Numbered from the stretch's first letter, positions 52,131-63,763 are shown. The stretch is DNA of 64,000 nt from Pomphorhynchus laevis (GCA_012934845.2 WNNJ02000739.1:31653-95652); one strand, 5' to 3'. The notes: generated by a model from the sequence alone, not told the origin. Made by a program: numbers and translations.

Positions 52131-54700
52131 ATCTTAAATTATGAATATTAATTTTTCGAGACCATTAGTTGACAGTACAAGTGAAAGGAACAAACTGTTT
52201 CATTTATATATTAAGGCATACGCACACTTGTATTAGCATACTGATTCATGGTATTAACATACAGAGTTGACGTCTTGGCTAGTATGTATTGCCGTGTTGA
52301 ATACTTATTTTCGAAATTGCTAATTTTTTATTCTTTTTTGTAATTTTCTCATGTTTTTAATGTTCTTTTTTATAATTGCTACATTTATAAATACTTGTTA
52401 TTGCTTATCTTCAATTTTATCTGAAAAGGACATTTTAAATTTTTATTGCCTAGTAAGTAACATGATAGTTTGTAAATTAGTATGCACTGAGAAAGCTGGC
52501 TTTCCCCATTGATATAGTTCAATCTACATACTGTCATCTAAAGAATTATTTTTTGCGTGATAATTTACATAGCATTGTGAAAGGAAACATTGTGATTGTC
52601 GATAAAGAGCATTTTTCATTTACTTAAAATTGCTTAATGTAGTTTTAAAATTAAAATTTTGATCATACCTACTAGACATTATTTAATATAGTCACTAAAC
52701 GAAGTTACAACAAAAGCAAAATCAAATTAGAATATTTGAAATTATGCATTGTCCGATAAAATTAGCTTGATATTTAATCGATAATTTTTAAATTTGCTAT
52801 ATATGCTATGCAAAGCATATACCTTCGTCAATTTTATAATCAACTAAGAATAACTGAAAGTTAACCTTTAGCTTAATGTTTTTTTTACTTTTTAAATGTT
52901 TTTTTAATTGTTGCTTTATTGCGAAACAGCAAAATAGTACACCTTTTTAATTGTCTATCTAATAAACTTTAGTTAATCCGATATATAAGCAATCTAGTCA
53001 ATTAGTGGTCTACTAGTGTCTTTGAAGTTTTCTTGAAGACTTGTGTTGACGAACGAATTACTGTTAAATTTGAAATTTGTATTTAAGTGTAATTTCCTAT
53101 TTCTAGTAAAGCAAATCGCGCTAACTCAATTTGTTGCTAGAAATGTATTCATTTATAAATAGGATTGAAACCCTATTTCTGATATCGTTATCAGTATTAA
53201 TTTGTACGGAATTGTTTGGCATAATTTTATAATTAACACTTGCTTTAATTCTCCGTCATTCTGCAATTAAGTCAGCCCAACATATGTCTTAGCACTAAAT
53301 TAAAATGCAACTTATAGTTATGTACCAGTTATTAATTGCTTGAAGAGCTATTAGTCCTTCCCCACGATAGACATAGATGCAAATGATTTTGTTATAGCTC
53401 CCGCGACCAATCAAATATTCTGAACAAAGACATTTTCTATTTACATCAGTCGATGCTTACCTCGTAATGCTTTCGCCCTATTTTGTATGATAAAAACAGA
53501 ATTTTGCTGGTATGTCTTTTGTGGGATTAGAGAAATTTAAAGTTGATTGTTATGTTAATGGGTTTTTGTGATAAATAATTATCATCTTGTTAATGATTTC
53601 AGACATTTTCCATTCACGAATTTTGCCATCGCAATGTTATCTCTCTTACTTTAGTTCCTTAATCTCCAGTAACACTTGGATTATACTGATAACGGAAAAC
53701 CGTCTAATGTCGCAACTGTTGACACTACAACAACATAACGTGGTTATGAAATAGTATGCCAGATTTTGTCTGGATGTAGGCTTTCGCAGTTAACCGGTAC
53801 AGAAAATAGCACATCAGTCGTTGCTGTTGTCGAAGTCTTACTGACTATAAAATTCTTACTAGTTGACCAGGTGATCTCAAATTCAGTGTCGCTATATCCC
53901 AGGCCAATCAGTTAGGGAATACTTAATTCAATATTTTTTCGAAATGAGCAGTCTTCAAGTTTACATAAAAGTAATTCCAGCATACCGCATGTCAACCAAT
54001 AATCGATTGCATAACACATTCTCACAGTATTTGGCATTGACTGTTGCTATTACTTGACGAAAAAAGAACTTAGATTTGATCAGTGAAAAGTTACTATTGC
54101 CTGTTATTGCCAATTTGTTCAAGCGCAACCTAGTACTATCCAGTTGTATTTGTGACTTTGCTGACATATGGTGATGTTCTCAAGGTATGGAGTCAATTTA
54201 CCATCAAAAGTACAATCTTTATGACCTAAAAATAGTTTCATTTTAACGTAACGGTAAGAGTTATGTCGACATTTTGCTAAATGAGTACTGCTATTGAGAA
54301 TGATGGTTAATGATAATTCATTATTTTATTTTGTCGTCATTGGTTTTTGTGTAGTTTACATTTAATTTTCAGATCAAAATATTTTTCCTACAAAGGAAAA
54401 TGTTACAGTCTAATAACTTATTGTAAGATATTTTATCAGATTTTATATTTTTTACTATTACAAGATACCTGAGTAGTTAAAAGATTTACTATCTGGATAT
54501 TAATTAATGTAAAAAAATTTGTCAAGCTTTTTTAATATATAGTTTTTTAAACTTATATATGTTAAATGTATAAGTTTAGATTTATAGGTAAATATATAGG
54601 TTTAATATTTAGTTTATAATAATATACAGATAACGAATAGTAAGTCAATATAAGATTGAATTAAATATATATGATAAAATTTTCAAAAGAAACTTATAAA
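52131..54700. other. Non-coding stretch, nothing recognised
   Basis: No ORF with motifs, no repeats of note. The ORF at 53961-54167 has no recognisable domain. The base composition is less extreme than the flanking (AT)n zones, so this could be unique host intergenic or intronic sequence. Confidence 0.5.
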
Positions 54701-54900
54701 TAGTTTCTAAAGATATACATTCTACGACTAACTTATAATATATATAAGAAACTGATAAATAGTTTCTAAAGATATATACATTTTGCCATTAAATTATTAT
54801 ATATAATAATATTAATTAAAATCGTGATATATTTATTATATATACATTTTGCGATTAAATTATTATATATAATTATGTTAATTTAAATCGTGATATATAT
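54675..54900. repeat. Degenerate tandem duplications, A+T-rich
   Basis: AACTGATAAATAGTTTCTAA occurs twice (with AACTTATAAATAG at ~54690), followed by two ~66-bp units starting ACATTTTGCSATTAAATTAT (54778 and 54842). Confidence 0.7.
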
Positions 54901-55047
54901 ACTGTGAGAAAGCAAGCAACGACAGCAAGTAAAATTTCTGCTGAATAAAATTAGGATGGTTCTGAAAACACATAGTTTGTTTAAAGAGGCTAGGCCCATG
55001 CTACCACGTTAGCAAATTCTCGGAAATGCCTATTTAATATATCACAA

Positions 55048-55122
55048 GGCAGCCGAAACGACTGATGGTAGTTCACCCTACTGATGAGTGCTGCCGGATA
55101 CCATCAGCTCGTCTAGGAGTGA
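55048..55122 (+). ncRNA. Hammerhead-like core, family 1, perfect core segments
   Basis: Plus-strand sense. Stem II GGCAGC (55048-55053) with GCTGCC (55090-55095). GAAA at 55055-55058. Stem III 55058-55070 with 55099-55112 (13 bp around a small internal loop). Core CTGATGA 55081-55087. GTC 55111-55113. Stem I TAGG-A-GTGA (55114-55122) with TCACCCTA (55073-55080). All conserved hammerhead bases are present and each stem starts right at the core. Strand order is GAAA, CTGATGA, GTC, not a rotation of the natural GTC, CTGATGA, GAAA. It lies just past the 3' end of the RTE LINE. Confidence 0.55.
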
Positions 55123-55194
55123 TAAGGATGTCTGCTCTACTTGTAATCGAACTCCGGTGTTTGGCAACATTTCCAATTATAAAACTGAAGCTTA

Positions 55195-56698
55195 TTAGCT
55201 CCCGGAGCACAGTTTAACACAGTCAGATATAAAATTATAACAATTTCTTGACAAGAAAAGCAAACAATATACAATATTTTTACTGTCAACCACTGCTCCG
55301 ATGTCGGGTCGTGGAGGCAGTGCACGAATCAAACTACTCCAGACATCGCGATCTTGGGCGACAGACCAGAGTTCTCTTTCAGATAGCCCAATGCGGACTT
55401 CGACCAGTTTCGAGATTTGATCTCTCCACCTGTACCGAGGTCTACCTCCACGTCTCTTTCCAGAGAGTCCGGCCTGGAAAGCCATCCGAGGAAGGCGATC
55501 CCTAGACAACCTAAGAACGTGTCCTAGCCACCTCAGCTGACTTGCTTTGATGTGGAGAAGCAGCGACTTTCCTCCAAGTTTATCCCGGATGACCGAATTC
55601 CTAACCTTATCTCTAAGACTAAGACCGGACACACCGCGAAGGAACCTCATTTCGATCGCCTGTATCCGAGATATTATCCTTTTGGTCATAACCCAAAGCT
55701 CATAACCATAGGTTAAGATAGGAACAAAGATTGGGTGGTAAACCAAAATCTTCGCCCGAAAACTCAACTCCCGCTTCACTACGACAGACCTGTAGAAAGA
55801 ACACACTGCTGCGTTAGCTGCACAAATCCGCTTCTCAATCTGCTTGATGTTCCTGCCGTCCCTTGAGAACAATACCCCAAGATACTTGAAATTCTCCACA
55901 TCAGGAAGAACCTTTTCTCCGATCCGGATTGACCTTGTGCAACTTAATCCGAGACGAGCACATAGAGACAGTCTTGGCGGTACTAACCAACATCCCTGTC
56001 GCTTGGCATTTCATCGTGAATCGATTTAGTAGGCATTGGAAGTCCTCAGGACAAGAAGCCAACAAAACAACGTCATCTGCAAAAAGCAGAGGTGATATCA
56101 TGAGTGAACTGAACTGGAGACCGGCATCCGTCAGAGCTGCCCGTCTCGAAATTTTGTCCATGTAAACAAGGAACAAAATTGGAGACAAAAGACAACCCTG
56201 ACGTAGCCCAACGCCTACTGGAAATGATTCAGACTTCCTACCTAGAACACGAACACAACTGATACTTTGTTCACACAGAGAAGTCACAGCTACCCGAAGA
56301 TAGTGTGGTACTCTATACTCACTTAGTACCTCCCACAATTTCTCTCGCGGAACTCGGTCGAACGCCTTCTCCAAATCCACAAAACACATGTAGATCGGTT
56401 GAGCGAACTCCCAAGACCGTTCAAGGATATTTGAGAGAGTAAAGATGTGATCCGTAGTTCAACGACCTGGACGAAAGCCGCATTGTTCCTCTTGCAACTG
56501 TCCCTCAACTATATACCGTATTCTTAACTCAAGAATCCTAGCAAATAGCTTACTAGTTTGGCTAAGAAGAGTGATGCCCCGATAATTGGAACATACTCTT
56601 CGGTCACATTTCTTAAAGATCGGTATCACCACCCCAGTTCGCCACTGACTTGGAACCTTGCCGACTTCAATGCAACGTTGGAGATCCGTGTTATCCAC
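55195..56698 (-). pseudogene. RTE reverse transcriptase (LINE O)
   Basis: 56459-56698: VPSQWRTGVVIPIFKKCDRR, YRGITLLSQTSKLFARIL, EEQCGFRPGR. 55901-56389: FVDLEKAFDRVPREKLWEVL, GLRQGCLLSPILFLVYMD, LLFADDVVLLAS. 55195-55899: FKYLGVLFSRDGRNIKQIEK, PILTYGYELWVMTKRI, LRWLGHVLRLSRDRLPRMAF, KRRGGRPRYRWRDQI. The pieces are collinear with small overlaps and gaps, so a few frameshifts and stops separate them. Active-site FADD is kept. Confidence 0.82.
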
Positions 56699-56892
56699 CT
56701 CATGCCAACAACGTCGAGAGCCTTTAACGCTTCAGGTCGAATCTTGTCTACTCTAGAAGACTTACCATTACGAAGTTTTTTAACATCAATGGCCTCTTAT
56801 AAAGAGATAAGCGCTTCCGTTGGTTCTAAAGGCTTTACTTCTACAAGAGAAGGCATATCCATCGGATTAAGAGGACTCTTAAAATGCTCTTT

Positions 56893-58002
56893 TCAACACC
56901 CAAGAATTTCTTCAACGTCAGTCAGCATTGATCCTCTCTTGTCATAGACAGTTCGAAGAGTTTTCTGCTTTCCAACACGAAGGTTCCTGACCGTCCTCCA
57001 TAACATATTTGAAGCTGACCTATAAAAGTGCTCTACAAACTTCTCACAAGCCGCCTTCTTCGCTTCAGTAACTGATCGAGCTGAAGCTCTCTTTGCTTTT
57101 CGGTACTTATCTACAGCTTCCACTGATTTATCTGGCAAAGTTGCCCTAAAATTCAGCTTCTTCTGTAGGACAAAATCTCTAACTGTTGGTGTCCACTAAG
57201 CAGTTCGAATATTTCCTCCGCAACAAGCACCTAATGCCTTCGAGCCACAACTTTTCACAGTTGCTTTGGCAAGCGAGGATCTGAACATCTCCCATTCCTA
57301 ATCAATGCTCATCACCTCTTCTGGCAACCGAGAGAAATCTTCCCAGTGTAGCCAGAATAAGGTTCTTTGACAGAAACATCTGCTAGACGCTGCCAGCACG
57401 CCCTTACACAGCGTTTGGGTTTACCAGGCTTGTCTAGCCTCCGGTCCTGCCATCGAAGTTTACTAACTACAAGGTAATGAACAGTTGACAGCTCGGCTCC
57501 TCTCTTCACACGAGTGTCCAGAACATAACGCCGCAGATCAGATGAAACTATTACAAAATCGATCATTGATCTTTGACTGAGAGAATTTCGATGCCATGTG
57601 CATCTATGGATCTCCTTATGTCCAAACATGATTTTGGTTATGCACAAATTGTTACGCGTCAAAAGTGCAACAATTCAACACCACTCGCATTTAGATTAGA
57701 GAGTCAGTTCCTCCCCAACACTCCCTTCCATGTGCTACTGTCGCTACCAACATGGGCATTGAAGTCCCCCAATAGAACGAGGGAATCTCCAACAAGAGTA
57801 CTATCAAGCAGAACCTGAATTTCACAAAAGCTGCGTATTCCGAGATAATGTTAAGAGCATACGCACACACAACAGTTATCTCCCTTCCCTCTTTGACTAT
57901 AAGTATCAAAGACGCCAACCTTTCGTTCACTGGGTTAAACCTCTCTACCACGAACGACAGCCGGGGACTTGTAAGTATCCCTACACCTATTATATGTTTC
58001 AA
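56893..58002 (-). pseudogene. RTE endonuclease and linker (LINE O)
   Basis: 57691-58002 reads SPRLSFVVERFNPVNERLA then TVVCAYA, typical of the middle of RTE endonucleases. 57312-57662 reads CTWHRNSLSQRSMIDFVIV and LSTVHYLVVSKLRW (the terminal S-x-H motif changed to T-x-H). 56893-57138 is a basic linker (YDKRGSMLTDVEEILGC). The N-terminal endonuclease residues are missing. Confidence 0.72.
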
Positions 58003-58100
58003 TTATATTTGAAATATATAATATATGTTTCAAACGAAACATATATTATATATAAAGAAATAGTGTACATTGACGGCCAGGATACTTAACGTATGCGTTC

Positions 58101-58310
58101 ATATATTAAATATTAACTGGCAAAAAGGATATGGCACTTTATTTCAACATTTCGGGCCAAGCCTTCTTCAGAACAATTGTTTATCTTTGTCTCTCAAATT
58201 AAAAAAAAGTTTGTAAGATAAATATAAACAATATTTCTGGAGAAGGCTTCGGCCGAAACATTGAAATAAAGTGCCATAACCTTTGTGCCAGTTTATATTT
58301 AATAAATTAT
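58101..58310. repeat. Palindrome with GAAGGC...GCCGAAACATT hairpins
   Basis: Arms of ~95 bp with some mismatches around an A-rich centre at ~58205. Read outward each arm gives CTGGAGAAGGC or CTGAAGAAGGC, short loop, GGCCGAAACATT/GGCCCGAAATG, then GAAATAAAGTGCCATAACC and TGCCAG. Same design as 51336-51512. Confidence 0.8.
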
Positions 58311-58349
58311 ATATATATATTAATGCATAATATTTATATTTTAATATAT

Positions 58350-58362
58350 AATATATATATAT

Positions 58363-58447
<85 letters not shown>

Positions 58448-58457
58448 GACTACCTTC

Positions 58458-58503
<46 letters not shown>
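58350..58503. repeat. (TA)n microsatellite blocks
   Basis: Two long TA arrays separated by ATTTGACTACCTTCTGC. They create spurious IYIYIY ORFs on both strands. Confidence 0.95.
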
Positions 58504-58507
<4 letters not shown>

Positions 58508-58552
58508 AGTAAGTGTTCGAATCGAGCATATTCTTCAGTCTGCAAACTCTCG

Positions 58553-58627
58553 TCACTCCTAGACGGTCATGTGATAGCCGGCAGCCATCGTCAGTAAGAT
58601 GAACTATCACACGCCATTTCGGCTGCC
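58553..58627 (-). ncRNA. Hammerhead-like core, tandem unit 1
   Basis: In minus sense: GGCAGCC (complement of 58621-58627), GAAA (58617-58620), stem III strand with GTGATAG (58604-58610), the CTGACGA core (58588-58594), GGCTGCC (58580-58586), CTATCAC (58571-58577), then GTC (58562-58564) and TAGGAGTGA. CTGACGA fits the CUGANGA consensus, whose N is free. All three stems pair; stem I has one bulge. Confidence 0.55.
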
Positions 58628-58910
58628 TCTGTGACATTGTGAAAATGCATTTCCGACATCTAGCTTAAATTGTTGGTGGCGTTAGCTCTTAAATCCAACA
58701 ATTTGCAATGCAGACCATCATAAACAACCAGAGGATCAAACTTTCGGATGCTTGACTGTAAGAAACCGAGATTGAGTGGATCAATTCTTTCTATGTAATC
58801 ATAAGAGTTTCGTTTGAATCGGTATTGCTCGAGATTGCGAATAGCAATTCTTTCCGTATCTTTAAGTAAGTGTTCGAATCGAGCATATTCTTCAGTCTGC
58901 AAACTCTCGT

Positions 58911-58985
58911 CACTCCTAGACGGTCATGTGATAGCCTGCAGCCATCGTCAGTAAGATGAACTACCACACGCCGTTTCGGCTGCCT
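58911..58985 (-). ncRNA. Hammerhead-like core, tandem unit 2
   Basis: Same layout: CTGACGA at 58945-58951 and GAAA at 58974-58977 (CGAAAC). Stem III strand GTGGTAG pairs with CTATCAC through one G-U, which works only in minus-strand RNA. One stem II end pair is lost (GGCTGCA). Confidence 0.55.
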
Positions 58986-59265
58986 CTGTGACAATTGTGT
59001 CAATTGTGACACAATTGCTTAATTGTCTGCGGTTTACGCTCTTTACATGATCGAATTGCTGTGCGGACCATCCTTAAACACTAGGCCGCGGTATTTGCTG
59101 AATTGTCGCTGCACTCGTTGGATCATTAATGTATACGTCATGTATAATGGTAGTGCACAGATGTTCTGAGTAAACAACGGTCCAGGATATCTTACGAAAT
59201 ACCGATTTATATAAAATGGTGTTGCTTGAAAGAATGAACTTTGATGTACGACTTTCAGTCACCAT

Positions 59266-59360
59266 GTCACTTCTAGACGACCACCTCAACGTCGAAATGA
59301 TGTAGTACCTGGCAACACTCGTCAATAGAATAAAGTACCCACTGGTCGTTTTGTTTGCAT
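59266..59360 (-). ncRNA. Hammerhead-like core, tandem unit 3 (diverged)
   Basis: Core changed to TTGACGAG and ACAAAAC; stem III base ACGACC/GGTCGT, GTC and TAGAAGTGA remain. Contains an insertion in the distal stem III strand. Confidence 0.4.
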
Positions 59361-59694
59361 GCGTGGTTGTCGAAAATTGCCATTTCGTTGGTTGCCATTT
59401 CGTGATTGCCATTTCGGTTTCCTTTCGATTGCCCACGACATGTTGCTTAATTGACTAAGGCTTACGCTCTTTACCATATCTAATTGTTGTACTGTTTATT
59501 CTTAAACACTAGGCCGTGGTTGTTGCTTAATTGTCGCTGCACTCGTTCGATCCTTGATGAATACGGCGTATATAATAGTAGTGCACGGATGTGGTGAGTA
59601 GACAACGGTCCAGGATTTCTTACGAAATACGGCATTTATAAAAAATAGTGTTGCTTAATAGTCTAGACTTCGATTCACGACTTTAGTCACCATG

Positions 59695-62600
59695 TCACTT
59701 CTAGATGATTTTGTAATCATCGAAGATGATGAAGTGGTCGTCTCTCATACAATATGCATGAGAGACTTGAAGGTCGCTAAGTTTACGTTTTAATAATCGT
59801 CGTAGCGATTTAAAATATGAACGGGTAACTGACCTTGTAACTGGATCATACCGTATCACATGATAACAACTAGTGTTTCAATTACGTAGTAATTTATAAA
59901 GAAGGAGAGAAACGGATAGAAAGCGAGCAGAAATTCGGACAGTTAATGGTGAACAGCGATCCAAGCGTAAACAACGAACATGTGTTCTCTTGACGAATAA
60001 TTTAATATATTTAGTATTTATTTTATTTGCTAACTTTACCTTTATGTTGTAGATTTCTGACAAAAAAATAAGGCTTAGCTATAAAAATGTAATACATTGC
60101 ATTTGATTTAATTGTATTTTTTTCACTAATTACATCAATGCTTATGTTAGTTTGTAATATATTAGCGATATACGGTCGAATTATCTTTCCTCGGTCGCAA
60201 TTACCCCTCTTTTGCTGCTGAGCCTTTTCCTTATCTTGGGATTAATACCTGATGTCTATCCAATCTGCTATCTCTCTTATTACAGAACCAGGTATCCTAT
60301 TTGCTCTTGTATATTCACTAGTCAACTAGCCCTATTATGAAAAGCCTGCGCTCTTTGATATGTAACTGCTGAAATGACGAAGCTCTACAATTTATGTTGT
60401 TATCATGGCCTTTATATTTTGTTTTTGAAGGAAAAAATTTAACTATGGTATAATAGCAATTGCGATAGTCACAACAGTTGTAACAAGCGCTCATCGTTGT
60501 GTTACAGGCGTTTTACCTGTATGTTCTCAAGTTTTACATTTGCTAAATAAGAGCACCTATAAGAAAAGTTTACACATTAAAAAATTAAAATTCAATGCGC
60601 ACTTATTGTTTATTTGCGCTTTTTGTCTATTGCATACTTTTGATAGCAGTCTGACAGTTTTAAAAATGATTTTATAAAAATATATAGTGTTTTATATTTG
60701 AATTGCTTTTTAAATTGTTTTTGATCTAAATTCCGTTAGCGCTTCTAAGAACATCATCATTTTGCTTTTCTTAAAGCAAGCAAACACGGTATAATTAATA
60801 ACCTATTTAAGGCGTATATTTTATAAATCGTAGTCACATGATTTTTACGACAGATCGAGTATTTTCCATTTATAGTATTAAACTACGAAACCAGTTCTGA
60901 TGTAGCTGCAAAGATATGTGAAGACAAAATTACCGACCAGCAGCAATTTCGTTTGATTGAAATATTCACGTTCTTGAAAAGCAAAAATAACAACAAAAAT
61001 GACATAAATCAGTGATTTGATTTTTACAAATCAAATCACTTATTTGATTTGTAAAAATTACTTTAATGAACAATTTTGTTTAAGTTAGTTCAAGTTAGTT
61101 TTATTTTGATTGTACGTGCATCATTATATCACGTGTTAAAGTGTGTTACTAAAAAGGTAGTTCGACTTTTAATCCGAACGATAAGAATTCACAAGTTTTA
61201 GTTAATATCGTTCATTAAGAATTATCCATGTGAAAATCCACTAGCTTTCTGAGCTATTAAGACAGATGAATGTCATCATATTTTGCTACTTTTTCATTAA
61301 CAGAAAAGGACTTAGACAATTTGTTTCTGGTTTTTTAAATCGTTAAAGATTTACAGAAATCATATTAATGTTTTTTGAAATTAACGACTTTTCACTTAAA
61401 ATAAACAACAATCAATGAACACTTTGTTTCCATTAATCTACCTGCTATTTAAATGACCTAATCCGTTTGTCGCAATGCTATCTCTCTCACTCTTCCCACT
61501 AGTCCAATAATTTACGTAATTTTCATTATTGTTCCCTATTATTGTTCCCTATAGAAGTCGGCCCGCGGCTGTCGACAATTGGGTACGAATCGGACTTGAG
61601 TATGTAGAATGAAGATACATATTTGTCTCGTAGTAGTTACGCGATAATACAAATTAAAAGATACGTATGTGACCGATAACATATTTCTCAATAACTAATT
61701 ATTTTATCACCGTGAAATTATTAGCACAGATTATACAAAGTTCATAATACATGTGATAGATAAAGAACGAAAAAGCATGTATTTTACAACTTTGTAATTC
61801 CTCCACTCTAGCAACTATTGTCTTGCTGCAACGCATATATATTTTTTGCTTAATTTTTGTATTATCATATCGTTTAAACTGATGTTGTTCTTTCTATTTA
61901 ATTTCAATGAATACTTAAAGATTATTTTTGGGTCAAATGCAACTTGTTTACCGTGAACTATGGCTGAGAAGCAACAAAAATAATATAAATAAATATGAAA
62001 AAATTCTATTCAATCATTATATGTAAGAAAAATGCATTTAAAATTGAAAATATCTAGCAATTTAATGCCTCTAATTGAGAAAGTAAATATTTTCACAACT
62101 ACTATCGACACCTGAATATATCCATACGTCATTGTCTTCTTATTTCCAAATAATCATTACCGTTTTTATTTAGAGAGTTTTTAATTTGAAATTTTTATTG
62201 TTTTATAACATATTCATACGTGATGTGTTTAAAACACTTCAGGACTGGTTGTTCCAACATATCATTGAATAACATGTATTTTGAGATAATCACAAAAAAC
62301 AAACATTTTCTTGAAGATTGACCTAGCCATCCCGATATTAAAACTCACTTCAGCGTTCGCACTTAAGATCTTATTTCATTTGTAATATTACCCAATATTT
62401 ATAAACGTACGCGTTGCAATTGCTAGAATATCGCTCAATGAGTTGAGGGTTCTGATATGTGGCTCAACACATTCTTTTAGGAGTGTACTCATGCATCGAT
62501 GCAACAATAAACTTTTTATTGTCAAAATGATGTTCGCTATTGACAATTTATTATTAGAACATAAGTATCTGATTGAAGGCTAAACTGATCGGATCTCAAT

Positions 62601-63100
62601 TAGAACTAGGCAATATGATTTAATGGCTAACTACTAATAATACCCAAGTGTTCTCAATCAATAACGAACACTTGGTGCTTGTGAGTATCACCACTTTCTA
62701 TTGCCGTCGTTTCAAGATAATAATTGTTGGGTGGAAGAGGGTTCAACTCTGCTTCAGAGATTAAGTACTAAAACCCTAGTAGTGAACAGAAGTGTCACTG
62801 CTATCTCTACTTGAAAGCATTATATCTCCGAAACTAACCCTGATTGTTTAACTGTCAACTAATTAACATTCTTTGTACATACAGATAAGCTAGATTAATG
62901 AAAGTGCTTGGAACGTCTTCGTATTTTCCGTGTATGTTTGCCCATAAGAGCGCTACGTAAGTAGAACAATTTTTTTGATTTATGTGACTTGATTATCGTT
63001 TATCCTTCAAAGTAAAATTTCGCTGAGAATTCGTAGTTATTCGTTTTTACAATATTGTAATTGTTTTTGTTTCGAGTGTATGTCGCTCCTCACATCCTCT
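59695..63100. other. A+T-rich non-coding stretch
   Basis: No gene recognised. Features seen: a decayed repeat-unit end to ~59760, and a short hairpin at 61012-61062 (TTTTTACAAATCAAATCA with its inverse). ORFs are short and motif-free. Confidence 0.55.
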
Positions 63101-63104
63101 TTAC

Positions 63105-63714
63105 ATCAAAGACACCCCTGTTTGAAAACATCGTTGTGATCCTTTTGTTTTTTGAATTCATTACGCAGTTAGGTTTATCACAGTGATTTGAAATTGGGCA
63201 TTATCATTTCATCTTGATGACTGATCCGAGCCAATCATTATTTAGCTGCTCATAATTAAGCGTTGCTAAGACAACGTAATAGTTTATATTGACTATAAGA
63301 GCTGCTCAACCATAACAACAGTAAGATGTACAGTGTAAAACAACCCGAATACCCAGATGTTCTAATATTAATATATCCTAATATTAATATAATAACATAT
63401 AATATATTATATAGTATTATACATTATTTCAGTATTATATTATATAGTATTATACATTATTTCTGGGTATTCGGGTTGTTTTACACTGTACATCTTACTG
63501 TTGTTATGGTTGAGCAGCTCTTATAGTCAATATAAACTATTACGTTGTCTTAGCAACGCTTAATTATGAGCAGCTAAATAATGATTGGCTCGGATCAGTC
63601 ATCAAGATGAAATGATAATGCCCAATTTCAAATCACTGTGATAAACCTAACTGCGTAATGAATTCAAAAAACAAAAGGATCACAACGATGTTTTCAAACA
63701 GGGGTGTCTTTGAT
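63105..63714. repeat. Perfect inverted repeat, 253-bp arms, 104-bp spacer
   Basis: Arm 63105-63357 is the exact reverse complement of 63462-63714; I compared them base by base and saw no mismatch. The spacer (63358-63461) is A+T-rich and contains AGTATTATACATTATTTC twice. The right arm ends at an (AT)n block. Either a foldback element, a very recent inverted duplication, or an assembly/chimera artefact. Confidence 0.95.
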
Positions 63715-63763
63715 ATATATATGCAGTTATATATATGATACATTGTATCATATATATATGCAG

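Larger units (their letters stand above)
55170..58010 (-). mobile_element. RTE-type LINE O, 5'-truncated and broken
   Basis: Minus-strand element with APE endonuclease pieces (57312-58002), linker (56893-57138) and RT (55195-56698). It ends 5' at an (AT)-rich tract near 58010. The LRQGCLLSPILF and FADDVVLLA motifs and the RWLGHVLRLSRDRLPRMAF tail are characteristic of the RTE clade rather than CR1/Jockey. Confidence 0.82.
58504..59690 (-). repeat. Tandem array of ~360-bp units with hammerhead-like cores
   Basis: Units start near 58504, 58862 and 59216; the first two share TTTAAGTAAGTGTTCGAATC. The hammerhead-like cores are ~360 bp apart (58553, 58911, 59266). A further, decayed core remnant lies at ~59695-59760. 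Unit ends share GTCCAGGATATC/TTCTTACGAAATAC. Minus-strand sense is inferred from the core motifs and from a G-U pair. The layout resembles metazoan retrozymes (small tandem hammerhead repeats); no coding capacity is seen. Confidence 0.7.

Noticed and set aside
55048-55122. Ordinary cis-acting hammerhead ribozyme
   Set aside because: Core bases and stems fit, but the strand order does not match any circular permutation of the natural fold. Reported instead as hammerhead-like.
58553-58627. HDV-like ribozyme (because of the interleaved helices)
   Set aside because: No P4 helix or catalytic-C joining segment between the second strands; spacing does not fit.
58323-58637. IYIYIY-rich ORFs
   Set aside because: Translations of (TA)n arrays.
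40770-59690. A Penelope-like element with its own RT and GIY-YIG nuclease
   Set aside because: Only end-like hairpins and hammerhead-like repeats are seen; no coding part was found.
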